Shown piece after piece: positions 16,147 to 26,534 of a DNA stretch of 64,000 nucleotides. Location: positions 1 through 64,000 of the forward strand of contig JAJPHL010000005.1 in the NCBI GenBank assembly GCA_021325275.1, in the 5' to 3' direction. The translations under genes and the position numbers were made by a program. The notes under the pieces are model-generated. The model worked only from the letters and a program-made list of their open reading frames with translations, was not told where the DNA came from and made no database searches. This DNA comes from Terriglobia bacterium (GTDB taxonomy: Bacteria; Acidobacteriota; Terriglobia; JAJPHL01). Position 1 is the first letter of the stretch. Each line of letters begins with the position of its first letter.

Positions 16147-19100
16147 ATGCTCGTTTCCCGCTCTTGGTTCAAACGTTTGACGTTTCTTGGCATGGCGCTC
16201 GTTCCTGCCACTTACTTGATGCTCGCGCAAACTGCGGCGCCGAAGCCCGCGCAAAAATCCGCGGCACCCGTCGCGAAATCCGCTCCGAAAGCCGACGTCA
16301 AAGTCGACGACAGCAAGATCGACCCGAAGCTGTGGGCGGAAATGCGTTGGCGCTCGATCGGTCCCACGCGCGCCGGACGCGCGCGCGCCATCTCCGGCGT
16401 CGCGAGTCAGCCGAACGTTTTCTACATCGGCTTTGACAACGGCGGCGTGTGGCGCACTACCGACTACGGCTCCACGTGGACCCCGTTGTTCGATCGCGAA
16501 TCCACCGGCTCGATCGGCGCGATTGCCGTGGCGCCGTCCGATCCCAACGTGATTTACGTCGGCTCGGGCGCGGGAATCATCCGGCCCGATCTCGCCACCG
16601 GCGACGGCATGTACAAATCCACCGACGCCGGCAAGACGTGGACGCATCTCGGTCTGCGCGATTCGCAAATGATCGCCAACATCGACGTCGATCCCAAGAA
16701 TCCCAACCGTTTGTTCGTCGCGGTGCTCGGACATCCCTACGGTCCGAACGCGGAGCGCGGAATTTTCCGCTCCACCAACGGCGGATCGACGTTTGAAAAA
16801 GTTCTCTACAAAGACGAGTACGTCAGCGCCAACGACGTGCGTATCGATCCAAAAGATCCCAACATTGTTTACGCGGCGCTGTGGCAACAGCAGCAAGGAT
16901 TCTACGAGAACGGCGCGTTTCCTCCCGCCGACGCGACGCAAGGCGGCGGCATTTTCAAGTCCACCGACGGCGGCAGCACGTGGAAGCAACTCGCCGGCGG
17001 ACTTCCTAGCGCGATCATCGAAGCGAATCTCGCAGTGGCGCCGAGTAATCCCAAAGTGATTTACGCGACCATCGCATCTTCAGCGACCGCGGGCGGACGT
17101 GGAGGACGCGGCGGCGGTGGAGGTCGCGGCGGACGCGGTGGCGGCGGGGCCATCGCGCTCTACAAAACGACCGATGGCGGCGAGCACTGGGCCGCGACGG
17201 CCGGCGACGATCAACGCGATCCGCGCCCGCTGGGACGCATCGGCGGCGGCGATCTGCCGACGATCACCGTGGATCCGAAAAACGAAAACGTTTTGTACAG
17301 TTGTTCCACCGTTTTTTGGCGCTCCCAAGACGGCGGCGTGTTGTGGTCGGCGGTGCGCGGCGCGCCCGGCGGCGACGATTATCAAAAGAGCTGGGTGAAT
17401 CCGAACAATCCCGACATCATCGGACTCGTCGCCGATCAAGGCGGCGTGATTTCCGCGAATCGCGGCGAGTCGTGGAGCAATTGGTACACGCAACCGACCG
17501 CGGCGATGTATCACGTGACCGCCGACAACGCGTTTCCGTATCGTTTGTGCGGTGGTCAGCAAGACTCCGGATCGGCGTGCGTGGCGAGCCGAAGCATGGA
17601 CGGCGAAATCACATTTCACGATTGGCATCCCGTGAACATCGAAGAATACGGCGAGGCCGCGCCCGATCCCAAGGATCCCGACTTGGTGTACGGCGGAAAA
17701 GTCAGCTTGTACGATCGCCGCACGGGCCAGACCGCTCAGGTTGGACCTCCGGGAGCCGGTCGCGGCGGCGCGGGCGCGCCCCTGCCAAAAGACGCGCCTC
17801 CCGCGCGCACGGTGCGCACGCAGCCCCTCATTTGGTCGCCGGCCGATCCGAACACTTTGTTCTTCGGAACAGCCGGCGTTTGGAAAACCACCAACGGCGG
17901 GCGCAGTTGGACGCCGATCAGCGGCGATCTCACGCGTGGAAAAGATTGGGCCGTTCCCGCAAGTGCGGGCAAGTACGCCACAGGCTTCACTCCGGAAGCT
18001 CTGGGCACCGTGACCGCGCTCGCGCCGTCGCCACTCGACGCGAAAGTTTTGTGGGCCGGAACGGGTGACGGAAATATTCAAGTCACCACCGACGGCGGCG
18101 CGAAATGGTCGAACGTAACACCGCCGGAAATCAAACCGTGGACGCGCATCTTCAACATGGACGCCGGGCATTTCGACACCGGCACCGCGTACGCCGCGGC
18201 CAACACGCTGCGGCTCGACGACATGCACGCGCATCTGTGGCGCACGCACGACGGCGGAAAGTCGTGGACCGAAATTTCCAACGGCATCGCGCCCGGCGCG
18301 CCGGCCAACTCAATTCGCGAAGATCCGCGTAAGAAAGGCTTGCTCTACGCCGCCACCGACACGCAAGTTTGGGTGTCGTTCGACGACGGCGATCACTGGC
18401 ATTCGGTGCGTCAGAACATGCCGGCGATTTCCGTACGCGACATTTACGTGAAGGATGACGAAAAGTGCATGTGCGCCGACTTGGTCGCAGGTACGCACGG
18501 CCGCGGCTTCTGGATTCTCGACGACTTGACACCGTTGCGCCAAGCGGCGGAAGCGGCGTCGGCGTCCCATGCGTATTTGTTCAAGCCGGAAACCGGCATT
18601 CGCATCCGTTTCGCGACGAATGATCCCACGCCGTGGCCGCCGGAATTGCCGGCGGGTGAAAATCCGCCATACGGCGCGCTCATCGATTACTACTTGCCGG
18701 CGGGAGCGTCGGGCGAAGTGAAGCTTGAAATTCTCGGAACGCAAGGCGCGGCGAGCGGCAAGGTTCTGCGCAGCTATTCGAGCAACGATCGCGTGCGCGG
18801 ACTCGATCTAGGAGAAGATCCCGCCCGATACGATCGTGAAGTTTGCCAGAAGCAACCGTCGGCCGCCGAGTGCGCCTTGCCGCTCTATTGGCCCGCGCCG
18901 CAGCAGAGCATCAAAACAAGCGAAGGAATGCATCGCTTCGGTTGGGACATGCACTACGATCCGCTTCCCTCGGGCGGCGGCGGTGGACGCGGCGGCGGTG
19001 GCGGCGGAAACCAAGCCGTGCCGCATCGCACGTATTCGAGCGTGAATTCACCGTGGGTCGCGCCGGGCAACTACGTCGTGCGCCTGACCGTGAACGGACA

Positions 19101-19563
19101 AACGCAAACGCAGCCGATCACCGTGAAGCTAGATCCACGCGTGAAAGTTACGCCGGAAGTGGCGCGCATCTTCATGCTGACGTCACAAATGGAAGACGGC
19201 GCACGCGCTGCGATTGACGCGCTAAAACAGGCACGGGAGATGCTCGCGGCGGAGAAATCGAAGCCGGCGTCGCCGGCGCGCGACGCGAAGGTGAAGACGC
19301 TGGAGTCGCTCGTTCCGGAAGCTCAGGCGGAGCCGGCCGGCGGTGGACGCGGAGGATTCGGCGGTGGTGGTGGTTTCGGCGCTCCTGCAGAACCGCTGCC
19401 GCCCGCGAATCTCGCGAACATCGCGACGCGCATGGTCGCCGCGGCAATGGCGATGCAGTCCGCGGAAATGCCGCCGACGCTCGCGCAACTCAAGGCGTGC
19501 GCCGACGAACAGGCCGCGTACACGTCGTTGATGGCGAAGTGGTCGGCGTTGAAAGGGAAGTAA
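16147..19563 (+). CDS. Secreted Asp-box/VPS10-like beta-propeller protein
   Basis: A 1138-residue exported protein. A signal sequence (FKRLTFLGMALVPATYLMLAQ) is followed by many Asp-box repeats (S/T-x-D-x-G-x-T/S-W): STDAGKTW, STNGGSTF, STDGGSTW, TTDGGEHW, TTNGGRSW, THDGGKSW. These form sialidase/sortilin-type propellers over residues about 50-790. Poly-Gly/Arg inserts occur near residues 317-333 and 945-957. A C-terminal beta-sandwich (NYVVRLTVNGQTQTQPITVKLDPRV) and helical domain follow. The family is called VPS10 or glycosyl-hydrolase BNR in annotations; activity is unknown. ATG 16147 was chosen over GTG 16126 because AGGAG lies 7 nt upstream. It is a paralogue of the truncated gene at 1-822. 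Confidence 0.85.
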   Translation: MLVSRSWFKRLTFLGMALVPATYLMLAQTAAPKPAQKSAAPVAKSAPKADVKVDDSKIDPKLWAEMRWRSIGPTRAGRARAISGVASQPNVFYIGFDNGGVWRTTDYGSTWTPLFDRESTGSIGAIAVAPSDPNVIYVGSGAGIIRPDLATGDGMYKSTDAGKTWTHLGLRDSQMIANIDVDPKNPNRLFVAVLGHPYGPNAERGIFRSTNGGSTFEKVLYKDEYVSANDVRIDPKDPNIVYAALWQQQQGFYENGAFPPADATQGGGIFKSTDGGSTWKQLAGGLPSAIIEANLAVAPSNPKVIYATIASSATAGGRGGRGGGGGRGGRGGGGAIALYKTTDGGEHWAATAGDDQRDPRPLGRIGGGDLPTITVDPKNENVLYSCSTVFWRSQDGGVLWSAVRGAPGGDDYQKSWVNPNNPDIIGLVADQGGVISANRGESWSNWYTQPTAAMYHVTADNAFPYRLCGGQQDSGSACVASRSMDGEITFHDWHPVNIEEYGEAAPDPKDPDLVYGGKVSLYDRRTGQTAQVGPPGAGRGGAGAPLPKDAPPARTVRTQPLIWSPADPNTLFFGTAGVWKTTNGGRSWTPISGDLTRGKDWAVPASAGKYATGFTPEALGTVTALAPSPLDAKVLWAGTGDGNIQVTTDGGAKWSNVTPPEIKPWTRIFNMDAGHFDTGTAYAAANTLRLDDMHAHLWRTHDGGKSWTEISNGIAPGAPANSIREDPRKKGLLYAATDTQVWVSFDDGDHWHSVRQNMPAISVRDIYVKDDEKCMCADLVAGTHGRGFWILDDLTPLRQAAEAASASHAYLFKPETGIRIRFATNDPTPWPPELPAGENPPYGALIDYYLPAGASGEVKLEILGTQGAASGKVLRSYSSNDRVRGLDLGEDPARYDREVCQKQPSAAECALPLYWPAPQQSIKTSEGMHRFGWDMHYDPLPSGGGGGRGGGGGGNQAVPHRTYSSVNSPWVAPGNYVVRLTVNGQTQTQPITVKLDPRVKVTPEVARIFMLTSQMEDGARAAIDALKQAREMLAAEKSKPASPARDAKVKTLESLVPEAQAEPAGGGRGGFGGGGGFGAPAEPLPPANLANIATRMVAAAMAMQSAEMPPTLAQLKACADEQAAYTSLMAKWSALKGK

Positions 19564-19570
19564 AGTCGCG

Positions 19571-19852
19571 CTACGGCCAGTCTTGCGCGCCGTGGTAAAT
19601 ACGTGAGATCTCGACCACCGCATCTTTGATTTGATAGACGACGATGTACGGCAGAGGCGGGAAAATCAGTTCCCGCTTCCCGGGCGTGCGCGTGCTGACC
19701 CGACCTAGATTAGGGAAACGTTTCAGCCGATTACAACCCTCGTAAATGGTGCGAGCAACGCGCTGTGCCGCGGAAGGATTGTCCTTGGCAATGTGATCGC
19801 AAATGCGCTTCAGGTCATTCGCGGCCGGCATCGACCACCGAAGAACCGTCAC
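19571..19852 (-). CDS. ParE/RelE-family toxin
   Basis: A 93-residue protein with the ParE fold: LRWSMPAANDLKRICDHIAKDNPSAAQRVARTIYEGCNRL, then FPNLGRVSTRTPGKRELIFPPLPYIVVYQIKDAVVEISRIYHGAQDWP. This (PYIVVYxI..I.RIYHGAQ) is a typical ParE C-terminus; family members poison gyrase (ParE) or cleave mRNA (RelE). The start overlaps the antitoxin stop by ATGA, indicating a coupled operon. Confidence 0.88.
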   Translation of the reverse strand: MTVLRWSMPAANDLKRICDHIAKDNPSAAQRVARTIYEGCNRLKRFPNLGRVSTRTPGKRELIFPPLPYIVVYQIKDAVVEISRIYHGAQDWP

Positions 19853-20073
19853 GGCCGCAAGTAAGGTTCTAAGAGTTTGCCGACTTCCTCATGTGTGACG
19901 TACTCGCCGCGCGCCAAAGCTTCGTCGCCGATTCGGACGGCTTCAATGAAGCGCGCATCCTCGTCGAGCTGTCGCTCGACCAATTGCTGCACGAGTTCGT
20001 CGGGCCGACGGCCTTGTCGCGCTGCCGACTGATTCAGCTTTGCTTCGAGTTCTGGCGAGAATTGGACTTCCAT
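19849..20073 (-). CDS. ParD-like antitoxin
   Basis: A 74-residue protein. The N-terminal RHH-like segment (EVQFSPELEAKLNQSAARQGRRPDELVQQLVERQLDED) is followed by ARFIEAVRIGDEALARGEYVTHEEVGKLLEPYL, the toxin-binding helix typical of ParD partners. It neutralises the downstream ParE-like toxin and likely autorepresses. TAGTCT lies 6 nt before the ATG, matching the leaderless signature. Confidence 0.82.
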   Translation of the reverse strand: MEVQFSPELEAKLNQSAARQGRRPDELVQQLVERQLDEDARFIEAVRIGDEALARGEYVTHEEVGKLLEPYLRP

Positions 20074-20079
20074 GGGTTC

Positions 20080-20085
20080 AGACTA
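20080..20085 (-). promoter_or_regulatory. -10 hexamer of the parDE-like operon
   Basis: TAGTCT on the minus strand ends 6 nt before the antitoxin ATG at 20073, and no Shine-Dalgarno is evident in the 6-nt gap (GAACCC). Confidence 0.4.
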
Positions 20086-20105
20086 CGCTAACAGCGCGGC
20101 TCTCG

Positions 20106-21593
20106 TCAACGCGGTGCGGGAACCGGAAGCACCGCGACGTCGCCGGCGGTGACCTGCGTTTCAAGCACGTGATCGCCGAATTTCACGCGATACGCGCCGG
20201 GCTTCAGGCGCGTCGCGCCGAAGAATCCGTTGCCGTCGGTGAGCACACGAATCGGCGGCGACCACCTTTTACCCGTTCGAGCATTGCCGATCTTGCGCGA
20301 AATCTCCACCGTCGCGCCGTCGGTATCGGGAGAAACACCGGCCAGCGATCCTTCTTTCGCCGCGGGACGCTTCGGCAGCGGCGGTGTGGCGCCCGGTTTC
20401 TCGGCAAGCTTCGCGAGCAGCGCGCCGCCGGAATCCTTCGAACTGGCAAAATACGAATAGATCGCGTAACCATCCGCGGCCCGCTTCAACGAAGAGCGCG
20501 CGGCCACTCGGCGCAACTGCGCCTCGCTTTCCGGCACTGAATTCATATACGCGCCGAGACCCACGGCCAGTTGACGGTCTTTCTTGTTGTTCTTTTCCAA
20601 CTCGATCCAGTGCTCGAAGTACAAACGCGTTTTCTTTTTCGCTTGCACGTCGTAATTCATCGGCACGGCCATGTCGAGCCATCCGGCGTCGAGCCAATTC
20701 AGCCAATCCTGAAAAACGCGCCAGTAGGCGTGCGCGTGCGGCCAATCGGCGCGGCGCATCGGCGCGTCGCCCCACGGGATGAGCGCCGCGGAGAGTTCCA
20801 ACTCCGGCTTGAGCGCGTGCGTCTCCAGATAAATCCGCCGCACCAGGTTCGTCACTTGCTCGCGGCGCCACGCCGACCACTGGGGATCGTTCGCCGCGGG
20901 CTGTCCCGTGCCGCCATAGCGCTTGTGAAAACGCTCGACACTCACGGGATTGTAGCCGGCGTGCGATCCGCCCGCTTCGGTTGAGCCTTCGGCTTCGGGA
21001 TAGCGAATGAAATCGAGATGAATTCCGTCGACCGGATAGTTGCGCACCACGTTCACCGCTACCGAAACGATGTGCTGCACGGCGGCGGGATGTCCGGGGT
21101 CGAGAAAATATCCCACCGAAAAATGTTTTTCGCCGCCGTCGGTCTGGGTCAGCCAATTGTCGGCGCCTGGCGCATTGAGTCCGTGCAGATTAAAGACGTG
21201 CTTCGGATCGAGCGGCGGTTGCGGACCGCCGCGCCAAATCGGCGTGACGTTCAGCCAGGCGTGAACGCGCAGTCCCGCGGCGTGCGCCTTCTCGAGCAAG
21301 TAACCGAGCGCGTCGAAATCCGGGCGATAGGCATCGTCTTCAGCCGGCGGTTCGAGCGAATGCGTGTAGAAGGAATCGCCCCGCCGCCGCACTTGCACCA
21401 ACAGCAAATTCAAGTGCGCCGCCACCGCGTCGGCAACGAGTTGATCGCATTCCTGCGGCGAGCGGAATCCGGCGTGGAATCCGTCGACCCACAGCGCGCG
21501 GATTTGTGGTTGAGGTGGAGGCGTGCGCTTGGCCGGCGCGGCCGAAACAAAGTTGGCGAGGGCCAGGACAGGAACTAAGTAGCGCCGCAGCAC
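20106..21593 (-). CDS. Glycosyl hydrolase-like family 10 protein (DUF187/YngK-type), secreted
   Basis: A 495-residue exported protein. A signal peptide precedes a GH10-like TIM barrel: [98 protein letters not shown] and [11 protein letters not shown]. The HLDFIRYP motif is diagnostic of the family, which is linked to peptidoglycan or polysaccharide hydrolysis in other bacteria. A C-terminal beta-sandwich ([16 protein letters not shown]) follows. The start is GTG 21593, overlapping the secA stop by 19 nt, so it is probably expressed as a downstream cistron of secA. Confidence 0.85.
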   Translation of the reverse strand: MLRRYLVPVLALANFVSAAPAKRTPPPQPQIRALWVDGFHAGFRSPQECDQLVADAVAAHLNLLLVQVRRRGDSFYTHSLEPPAEDDAYRPDFDALGYLLEKAHAAGLRVHAWLNVTPIWRGGPQPPLDPKHVFNLHGLNAPGADNWLTQTDGGEKHFSVGYFLDPGHPAAVQHIVSVAVNVVRNYPVDGIHLDFIRYPEAEGSTEAGGSHAGYNPVSVERFHKRYGGTGQPAANDPQWSAWRREQVTNLVRRIYLETHALKPELELSAALIPWGDAPMRRADWPHAHAYWRVFQDWLNWLDAGWLDMAVPMNYDVQAKKKTRLYFEHWIELEKNNKKDRQLAVGLGAYMNSVPESEAQLRRVAARSSLKRAADGYAIYSYFASSKDSGGALLAKLAEKPGATPPLPKRPAAKEGSLAGVSPDTDGATVEISRKIGNARTGKRWSPPIRVLTDGNGFFGATRLKPGAYRVKFGDHVLETQVTAGDVAVLPVPAPR

Positions 21594-24460
21594 TTTTTAT
21601 ACTTCTTTCCGCTGCCGCACGGACACGGATCGTTGCGGCCCACTTTGTCGCCGCGCACGATGGGTTGCGCCGGCGCGTCGCCGCCCGTCGAAAGGCGAAC
21701 CTCGTCGAGCTGCTTCTGGCGTTTTCGCTCCAGATCGCGCATGTAGTCGTCCATCTGCGAAGGACGCTGCTGCGGAGCCGGACGCTCGCGCTGTTCGGGG
21801 ACCTCTTCGCCACCGTCGCCGGACCGCGTGATGGTTACTTGCATCGTCCACAGCACGCGGATCGTCTCGCTCTCCACGCGATCCATCAACGCCTGGAACA
21901 TGTCGTACGATTCCTTCTTGTACTCGATGAGCGGATCTTTCTGGCCGTAGCCGCGCAGGCCGATGCCTTCCTTCAAGTGGTCCATCGCCAGCAAGTGATC
22001 CTTCCACTGGTTGTCGACCACTTGCAGCATGATCATGCGTTCGCTCAGCCGCATTTGCTCGGCGGGCAGATACGCTTCCTTCCGCTCGTAACGGCCGTGC
22101 GTCATGGCGTGGAGCGCGTCGCGCAATTCTTCGCGATTCAACTGGCCGGAGAGACCTTCGCGATCCACGTCGATGCCGAATTGTCCGATCATGTCGGTGC
22201 GCAGCGCCGCCATGTCCCATTCCTGCGCGTGCTTCTCCGCGGGACAATACGTGTCGAGCATCGCGCCGACGATTCCGTCGGCGGTTTGCAGAATGAAGTC
22301 GCGTTGATCGTTGTTATCGAGAAGCTGATTGCGCAGACCGTAGACCGCTTCGCGCTGCTTATTCATCACGTCGTCGTATTCCAGGAGATGTTTGCGCGAC
22401 TCGAAGTTTTGCGCTTCCACGGCTTTCTGCGCGGCTTCAATGCGCTTGGTGATGAGTCCGCTCTCGATGGGCACGCCTTCTTCCATGCCCAAACGCTTCA
22501 TCAATCCGCTGATGCGCTCGCCGGCGAAAATGCGCAGCAAGTCGTCTTCGAGCGAAAGATAAAACCGCGAGCTGCCGGGATCGCCCTGGCGTCCCGCGCG
22601 TCCCCGCAACTGATTGTCGATGCGCCGCGCTTCGTGGCGCTCCGTGCCGAGGATGTGCAAGCCGCCGAGCGCGACCACGTCGTCGTGCTCCTGGTCGCAT
22701 TGCGCCTTGAATTTCGCGAACAGCGCGTCCCATTTCGCCGTCGGCACGCGATAAAAGGATTCGAGATGGAAGAAGTAGACGAAGTGCTCGTCCGATCCAA
22801 ACGCTTCTTGATTTCCCGGCAGCCGTTCGGCGATTTTTTCCTTGAGGCACGCGTCTTTGGTCATGAACTCGGCGTTGCCGCCCAGCAAAATATCCGTGCC
22901 GCGGCCGGCCATGTTCGTGGACACGGTCACCACGCCCTTGCGTCCCGCCTGCGCCACAATGTACGCCTCGCGCTCGTGCTGCTTGGCATTCAGTACTTCG
23001 TGTTTCACGCCGGCTTTCTTCAACAGCTTCGATAGATGCTCCGATTTTTCGATGGCGATGGTGCCGACCAGCACCGGTTGGCCTTTTTCGGCGAGCACCT
23101 TCAGTTCGTTCACCACCGCGTCGAATTTCTCACGCTCCGTGCGATAGACCACGTCGGGATTTTCCTTGCGGATCATCTTGCGATTCGTGGGCATGACCAG
23201 CACGTCGAGCTTGTAGATCTTGTCGAACTCGGCCGCTTCGGTTTCCGCCGTTCCGGTCATGCCGGAAAGTTTTTTGTACATGCGGAAAAAGTTCTGATAC
23301 GTGATCGTCGCCAGCGTTTGGTTCTCGCGCTCGATCTTGACGCCTTCTTTCGCCTCCACCGCTTGATGCAAGCCGTCGGACCAGCGCCTTCCCGGCATCA
23401 AGCGGCCGGTGAATTCGTCGACGATGATCACTTGCTTGTCTTGCACCACGTAGTCTTTGTCGCGCGTATACAAATGATGCGCCTTCAACGACTGCTGCAC
23501 GCAGTGGTTCAGTTCGATGTTGGCGGGATCGAAAAGATTCTCGATGCCCAGCAGTCCTTCGATCTTGGTCACGCCCGCTTCAGTGGGCGCGCACGTGCGA
23601 TGCTTTTCGTCGAGTGTGAAATCGCCGGGCGTGCCGATGGTGGGATCGTCTTTATCGGTGGTGTCGCGCGTGAGTTTCGGAATGATCCGGTCGACGCGGT
23701 AATACTTGTCGGTGGATTCGTCGCTCGCGCCGGAAATGATCAGCGGCGTGCGCGCTTCGTCGATGAGGATGGAATCGACTTCGTCGACGATGGCGTAGTT
23801 GTGGCCGCGCTGCACGCGATCCTCGGGCCGGAACTTCATGTTGTCGCGCAAGTAATCGAAGCCCAGTTCGGAGTTCGTTCCGTAGGTCACGTCGCAGCGA
23901 TAGGCCATGAAGCGGTCCTCGTCTTCCATGTCGTGCACGACGACGCCGACGGTGAGCCCGAGGAAACGATAAAGGCGTCCCATCCACTCGGAGTCGCGTT
24001 TCGCCAGATAATCGTTGACGGTGACCACGTGTACGCCGCGTCCGGCTAGCGCGTTCAAGTAAACCGGCAGCGTAGCGACGAGCGTTTTGCCCTCGCCGGT
24101 TTTCATTTCCGCGATGATTCCCTCGTGCAGCACAATTCCGCCGATGAGCTGAACGTCAAAGTGCCGCATGTTGAGGGCGCGGCGTCCCGCCTCGCGGCAT
24201 ACGGCGAAAGCCGGCTCGAGCAAATCGTCGAGGGCCTGTTTTTCGGCGGCGGCGCGAGCTTCGGTTTCTTCTTCGGGAACTCCTTCCACCGCTTGAAGGA
24301 AGCGGACGCGAAACTCGTCGGTCTTGGCTTGCAACTCAGCGTCGGAAAGCGCTTGCATCTCCGGCTCCAGCGCGTTGATCGCCGCGATGCGCGGATCGTG
24401 CCGCTTGAGCTCACGCTCGTTGCGGGTACCAAAAACTTTTGCGAGGACGGAGTGGATCAT
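21575..24460 (-). CDS. secA: Preprotein translocase ATPase SecA
   Basis: A 961-residue motor of the Sec pathway. [20 protein letters not shown] contains Walker [21 protein letters not shown] is the DEAD-type box, [22 protein letters not shown] leads into the second helicase half and [12 protein letters not shown] precedes [23 protein letters not shown]. The C-terminus carries a complete SEC-C zinc motif, [13 protein letters not shown], for SecB/ribosome contact. A candidate -10 TAAAAT lies about 30 nt upstream of the ATG (24490-24495, minus strand). Confidence 0.98.
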   Translation of the reverse strand: MIHSVLAKVFGTRNERELKRHDPRIAAINALEPEMQALSDAELQAKTDEFRVRFLQAVEGVPEEETEARAAAEKQALDDLLEPAFAVCREAGRRALNMRHFDVQLIGGIVLHEGIIAEMKTGEGKTLVATLPVYLNALAGRGVHVVTVNDYLAKRDSEWMGRLYRFLGLTVGVVVHDMEDEDRFMAYRCDVTYGTNSELGFDYLRDNMKFRPEDRVQRGHNYAIVDEVDSILIDEARTPLIISGASDESTDKYYRVDRIIPKLTRDTTDKDDPTIGTPGDFTLDEKHRTCAPTEAGVTKIEGLLGIENLFDPANIELNHCVQQSLKAHHLYTRDKDYVVQDKQVIIVDEFTGRLMPGRRWSDGLHQAVEAKEGVKIERENQTLATITYQNFFRMYKKLSGMTGTAETEAAEFDKIYKLDVLVMPTNRKMIRKENPDVVYRTEREKFDAVVNELKVLAEKGQPVLVGTIAIEKSEHLSKLLKKAGVKHEVLNAKQHEREAYIVAQAGRKGVVTVSTNMAGRGTDILLGGNAEFMTKDACLKEKIAERLPGNQEAFGSDEHFVYFFHLESFYRVPTAKWDALFAKFKAQCDQEHDDVVALGGLHILGTERHEARRIDNQLRGRAGRQGDPGSSRFYLSLEDDLLRIFAGERISGLMKRLGMEEGVPIESGLITKRIEAAQKAVEAQNFESRKHLLEYDDVMNKQREAVYGLRNQLLDNNDQRDFILQTADGIVGAMLDTYCPAEKHAQEWDMAALRTDMIGQFGIDVDREGLSGQLNREELRDALHAMTHGRYERKEAYLPAEQMRLSERMIMLQVVDNQWKDHLLAMDHLKEGIGLRGYGQKDPLIEYKKESYDMFQALMDRVESETIRVLWTMQVTITRSGDGGEEVPEQRERPAPQQRPSQMDDYMRDLERKRQKQLDEVRLSTGGDAPAQPIVRGDKVGRNDPCPCGSGKKYKKCCGAT

Positions 24461-24550
24461 TTTTCGGGCCGGGTACTATCGATGCTTCTATTTTAGCACG
24501 AGGGTTCACGTGCCCTGTGTGGTGATACGAGCAGAGAGGGCGGGTGTTAC

Positions 24551-24703
24551 GAGGGAAAGACGAGGGAAAGACGAGGGAAAGACGAAGGCAAAAGGCAAAA
24601 GGCAAAAGTCAAAAGGCAAAAGTACAGAGCGAAGGAGCCGGGAAAGGACCTGGTCAGCTCCGTCCTTTTGCCTTTTGCCTTTTGCCTTTTGCCTTTTGCC
24701 TTA
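24551..24703. repeat. GAGGGAAAGAC triplet and GGCAAAA/TTTTGCC inverted tandem repeats
   Basis: Between the divergent secA and MFS genes, an 11-nt unit (GAGGGAAAGAC) occurs three times at 24551-24583. It runs into a 7-nt unit (GGCAAAA) repeated about five times (24584-24623), faced by TTTTGCC repeats (24664-24703), forming a hairpin with a 40-nt loop. CTTGCCTTGCGT units follow to about 24745. No gene is supported in 24461-24790. Confidence 0.75.
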
Positions 24704-24790
24704 GCCTTTTCCTTTGCCTTGCGTCTTGCCTTGCGTCTTGCGTCCTGTTTTTCCAAGCCTCAACGGTGGACTCTGTGGTAAAGCTGATCT

Positions 24791-26428
24791 TTGCAACCGC
24801 AGACCCTCACCACGTCCGCGCCCGACGCGCCTTCCGCTTGGGCGCCGCTCCGCACGCCTGCGTTTCGTAACTTATGGCTGGCGGCGATTGTGTCGAATAC
24901 CGGCGGATGGATGCAAGACACCGCCGGTACGTGGCTCATGGCGTCGCTCACGGCGTCGCCGCTGCTGATCGCGCTGATGCAGACGGCCGCGAGTCTCCCG
25001 GCGCTGTTCTTAGGATTTGTCTCCGGCGCAACCGCCGACATTTTCGATCGCCGGCGGCTGCTCGTTTTCTGGCAATCGTGGATGCTGACGAGCGTGGCGA
25101 TCCTCGCCGCGTTGACGCTCGCGGGTATCGTGAGTCCTTGGACACTGTTGTCGCTCACGTTTTTGCTGAACATCGGCAACGCGTTGAATGGCCCTGCTTG
25201 GCAAGCGATTGTTCCCGAGCTCGTCGCGCGCGAGGAGTTGCCCGAAGCGGTGGCGATCAACAGCGCGGGATTCAATCTCACGCGCGCCGTGGGTCCGGCG
25301 CTCGGCGGCATTATGGTGGCCGCATTTGCCACGGCGGTACGCGGCGCCGGTCTGGTTTTTCTACTCAACGCCGCGTCGTTCGTCGGCGTGATCATCGTGC
25401 TGTACATGTGGAAGCGCAAGGCGATGTTCAAGAGCGCGCTTCCCGCCGAGCGGCTCGCCGGATCGGTGCGCGCGGGCTTTCGCTACATTCTGCACGCGCC
25501 GCCGCTGCAAGCGACTTTCGTGCGCGTCTTCGCGTTCACGCTGTTTGCATCCGCCGTGTGGGCGCTGCTGGCCGTGGTCGCACAGCAAAACTTGCACCAA
25601 GGCGCGCTCGGCTATGGACTCCTGAACGGATGCCTGGGCGTGGGCGCGGTGGGCGGCGCGATCATGTTGCCGCGCGTGAGGAAACGCCTCGACGCCAACC
25701 AGATTGTGTTCATCTCCAGCGGAGTTTTCGCCGTCACGCTGACCATTCTCGCCTTCCTGCACAACGAAGCCGCGGTGGTTGTCTCGCTCCTCGCGGCAGG
25801 CGCGGCGTGGACCAGCACCACGTCGACGCTCAACGTGTCAGTGCAGCTTTGCGTGCCGGCGTGGGTTCAGGCACGCGCGCTGGGAGCGTATCAAACGATC
25901 TTTTGGGCGGGGATGGCGTTGGGAAGTTGGGCGTGGGGCGACATCGCCGAGCATTTTGTGACGCGCAACGCGTTGCTCGCGGCCGCCGTAGGATTCGCCG
26001 TCACCGCGCCGCTGGTGAGCCGATTCCAGTTGTGGCGCGGCGCGCCGCCGAACATGAGTCCTTTCCAACCGCCGCGCGCGGCGCCCGCGGTGGAGATGCA
26101 ACCGGATCCCGACGACGGTCCCGTGCTCGTGAGCATCGAGTATCGCGTGGACCCCGAGGACTACGAAGCGTTCACGCGCGCGATCCATCGGCTGCGCACC
26201 GTGCGCCTGCGCGACGGCGCGTCGCGCTGGGGCGTGTTTCGCGATACCGCGAGGCCGGAGAGAGTGGTGGAGCAGTTTGTGACGGAATCGTGGGTGGAGT
26301 TTTTGCGCGAACGCGAGCGGCTGACCGAATCGGATCGCAAGGTGCGCGATCGGGTGCGGAGATATCACCGAGGAGACGAACCACCCAAGGCGTCCTTTAT
26401 GATTTATGCTCGCGAGGTTGGCCGGTAG
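24791..26428 (+). CDS. MFS exporter with C-terminal ABM-like domain (MFS_3/enterobactin exporter family)
   Basis: A 545-residue membrane protein. About 12 transmembrane helices occupy residues 20-415, starting with FRNLWLAAIVSNTGGWMQDTAGTWLMASLT, with the MFS loop motif GATADIFDRRRLL and the conserved NIGNALNGPAWQAIVPELV and INSAGFNLTRAVGPALGG. A soluble C-terminal domain (about 440-540, VLVSIEYRVDPEDYEAFTRAIHRLR..WGVFRDTARPERVVEQFVTESWVEFLRERERLT) is an antibiotic-monooxygenase-like fold regularly found in this family. Substrate unknown. The start is TTG at 24791; no good Shine-Dalgarno is visible, so the start is uncertain. Confidence 0.82.
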   Translation: MQPQTLTTSAPDAPSAWAPLRTPAFRNLWLAAIVSNTGGWMQDTAGTWLMASLTASPLLIALMQTAASLPALFLGFVSGATADIFDRRRLLVFWQSWMLTSVAILAALTLAGIVSPWTLLSLTFLLNIGNALNGPAWQAIVPELVAREELPEAVAINSAGFNLTRAVGPALGGIMVAAFATAVRGAGLVFLLNAASFVGVIIVLYMWKRKAMFKSALPAERLAGSVRAGFRYILHAPPLQATFVRVFAFTLFASAVWALLAVVAQQNLHQGALGYGLLNGCLGVGAVGGAIMLPRVRKRLDANQIVFISSGVFAVTLTILAFLHNEAAVVVSLLAAGAAWTSTTSTLNVSVQLCVPAWVQARALGAYQTIFWAGMALGSWAWGDIAEHFVTRNALLAAAVGFAVTAPLVSRFQLWRGAPPNMSPFQPPRAAPAVEMQPDPDDGPVLVSIEYRVDPEDYEAFTRAIHRLRTVRLRDGASRWGVFRDTARPERVVEQFVTESWVEFLRERERLTESDRKVRDRVRRYHRGDEPPKASFMIYAREVGR

Positions 26429-26439
26429 GAAAGAAACAC

Positions 26440-26534
26440 AAGGCAAAAGGCAAGAGGCAAAAGTCAAAAGGCAAAAGTTAAGAAGCGGCGTCCCTATTTT
26501 TGCCTTTTGTCTTTTGCCTTTTGCCTTTTGCCTT
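26440..26534. repeat. GGCAAAA/TTTTGCC hairpin repeat between convergent genes
   Basis: Arms at about 26440-26478 (AGGCAAAAGGCAAGAGGCAA..) and 26498-26534 (TTTTGCCTTTTGTCTTTTGCC..) are near-complementary 7-nt repeats, the same family as at 24584-24703. The right arm is translated on the minus strand as the last codons of glmU. Confidence 0.75.

Noticed and set aside
24874-26481. A 535-codon plus-strand frame over the MFS gene
   Set aside because: Arg-rich shadow; the alternative frame encodes a full MFS transporter with a C-terminal domain.
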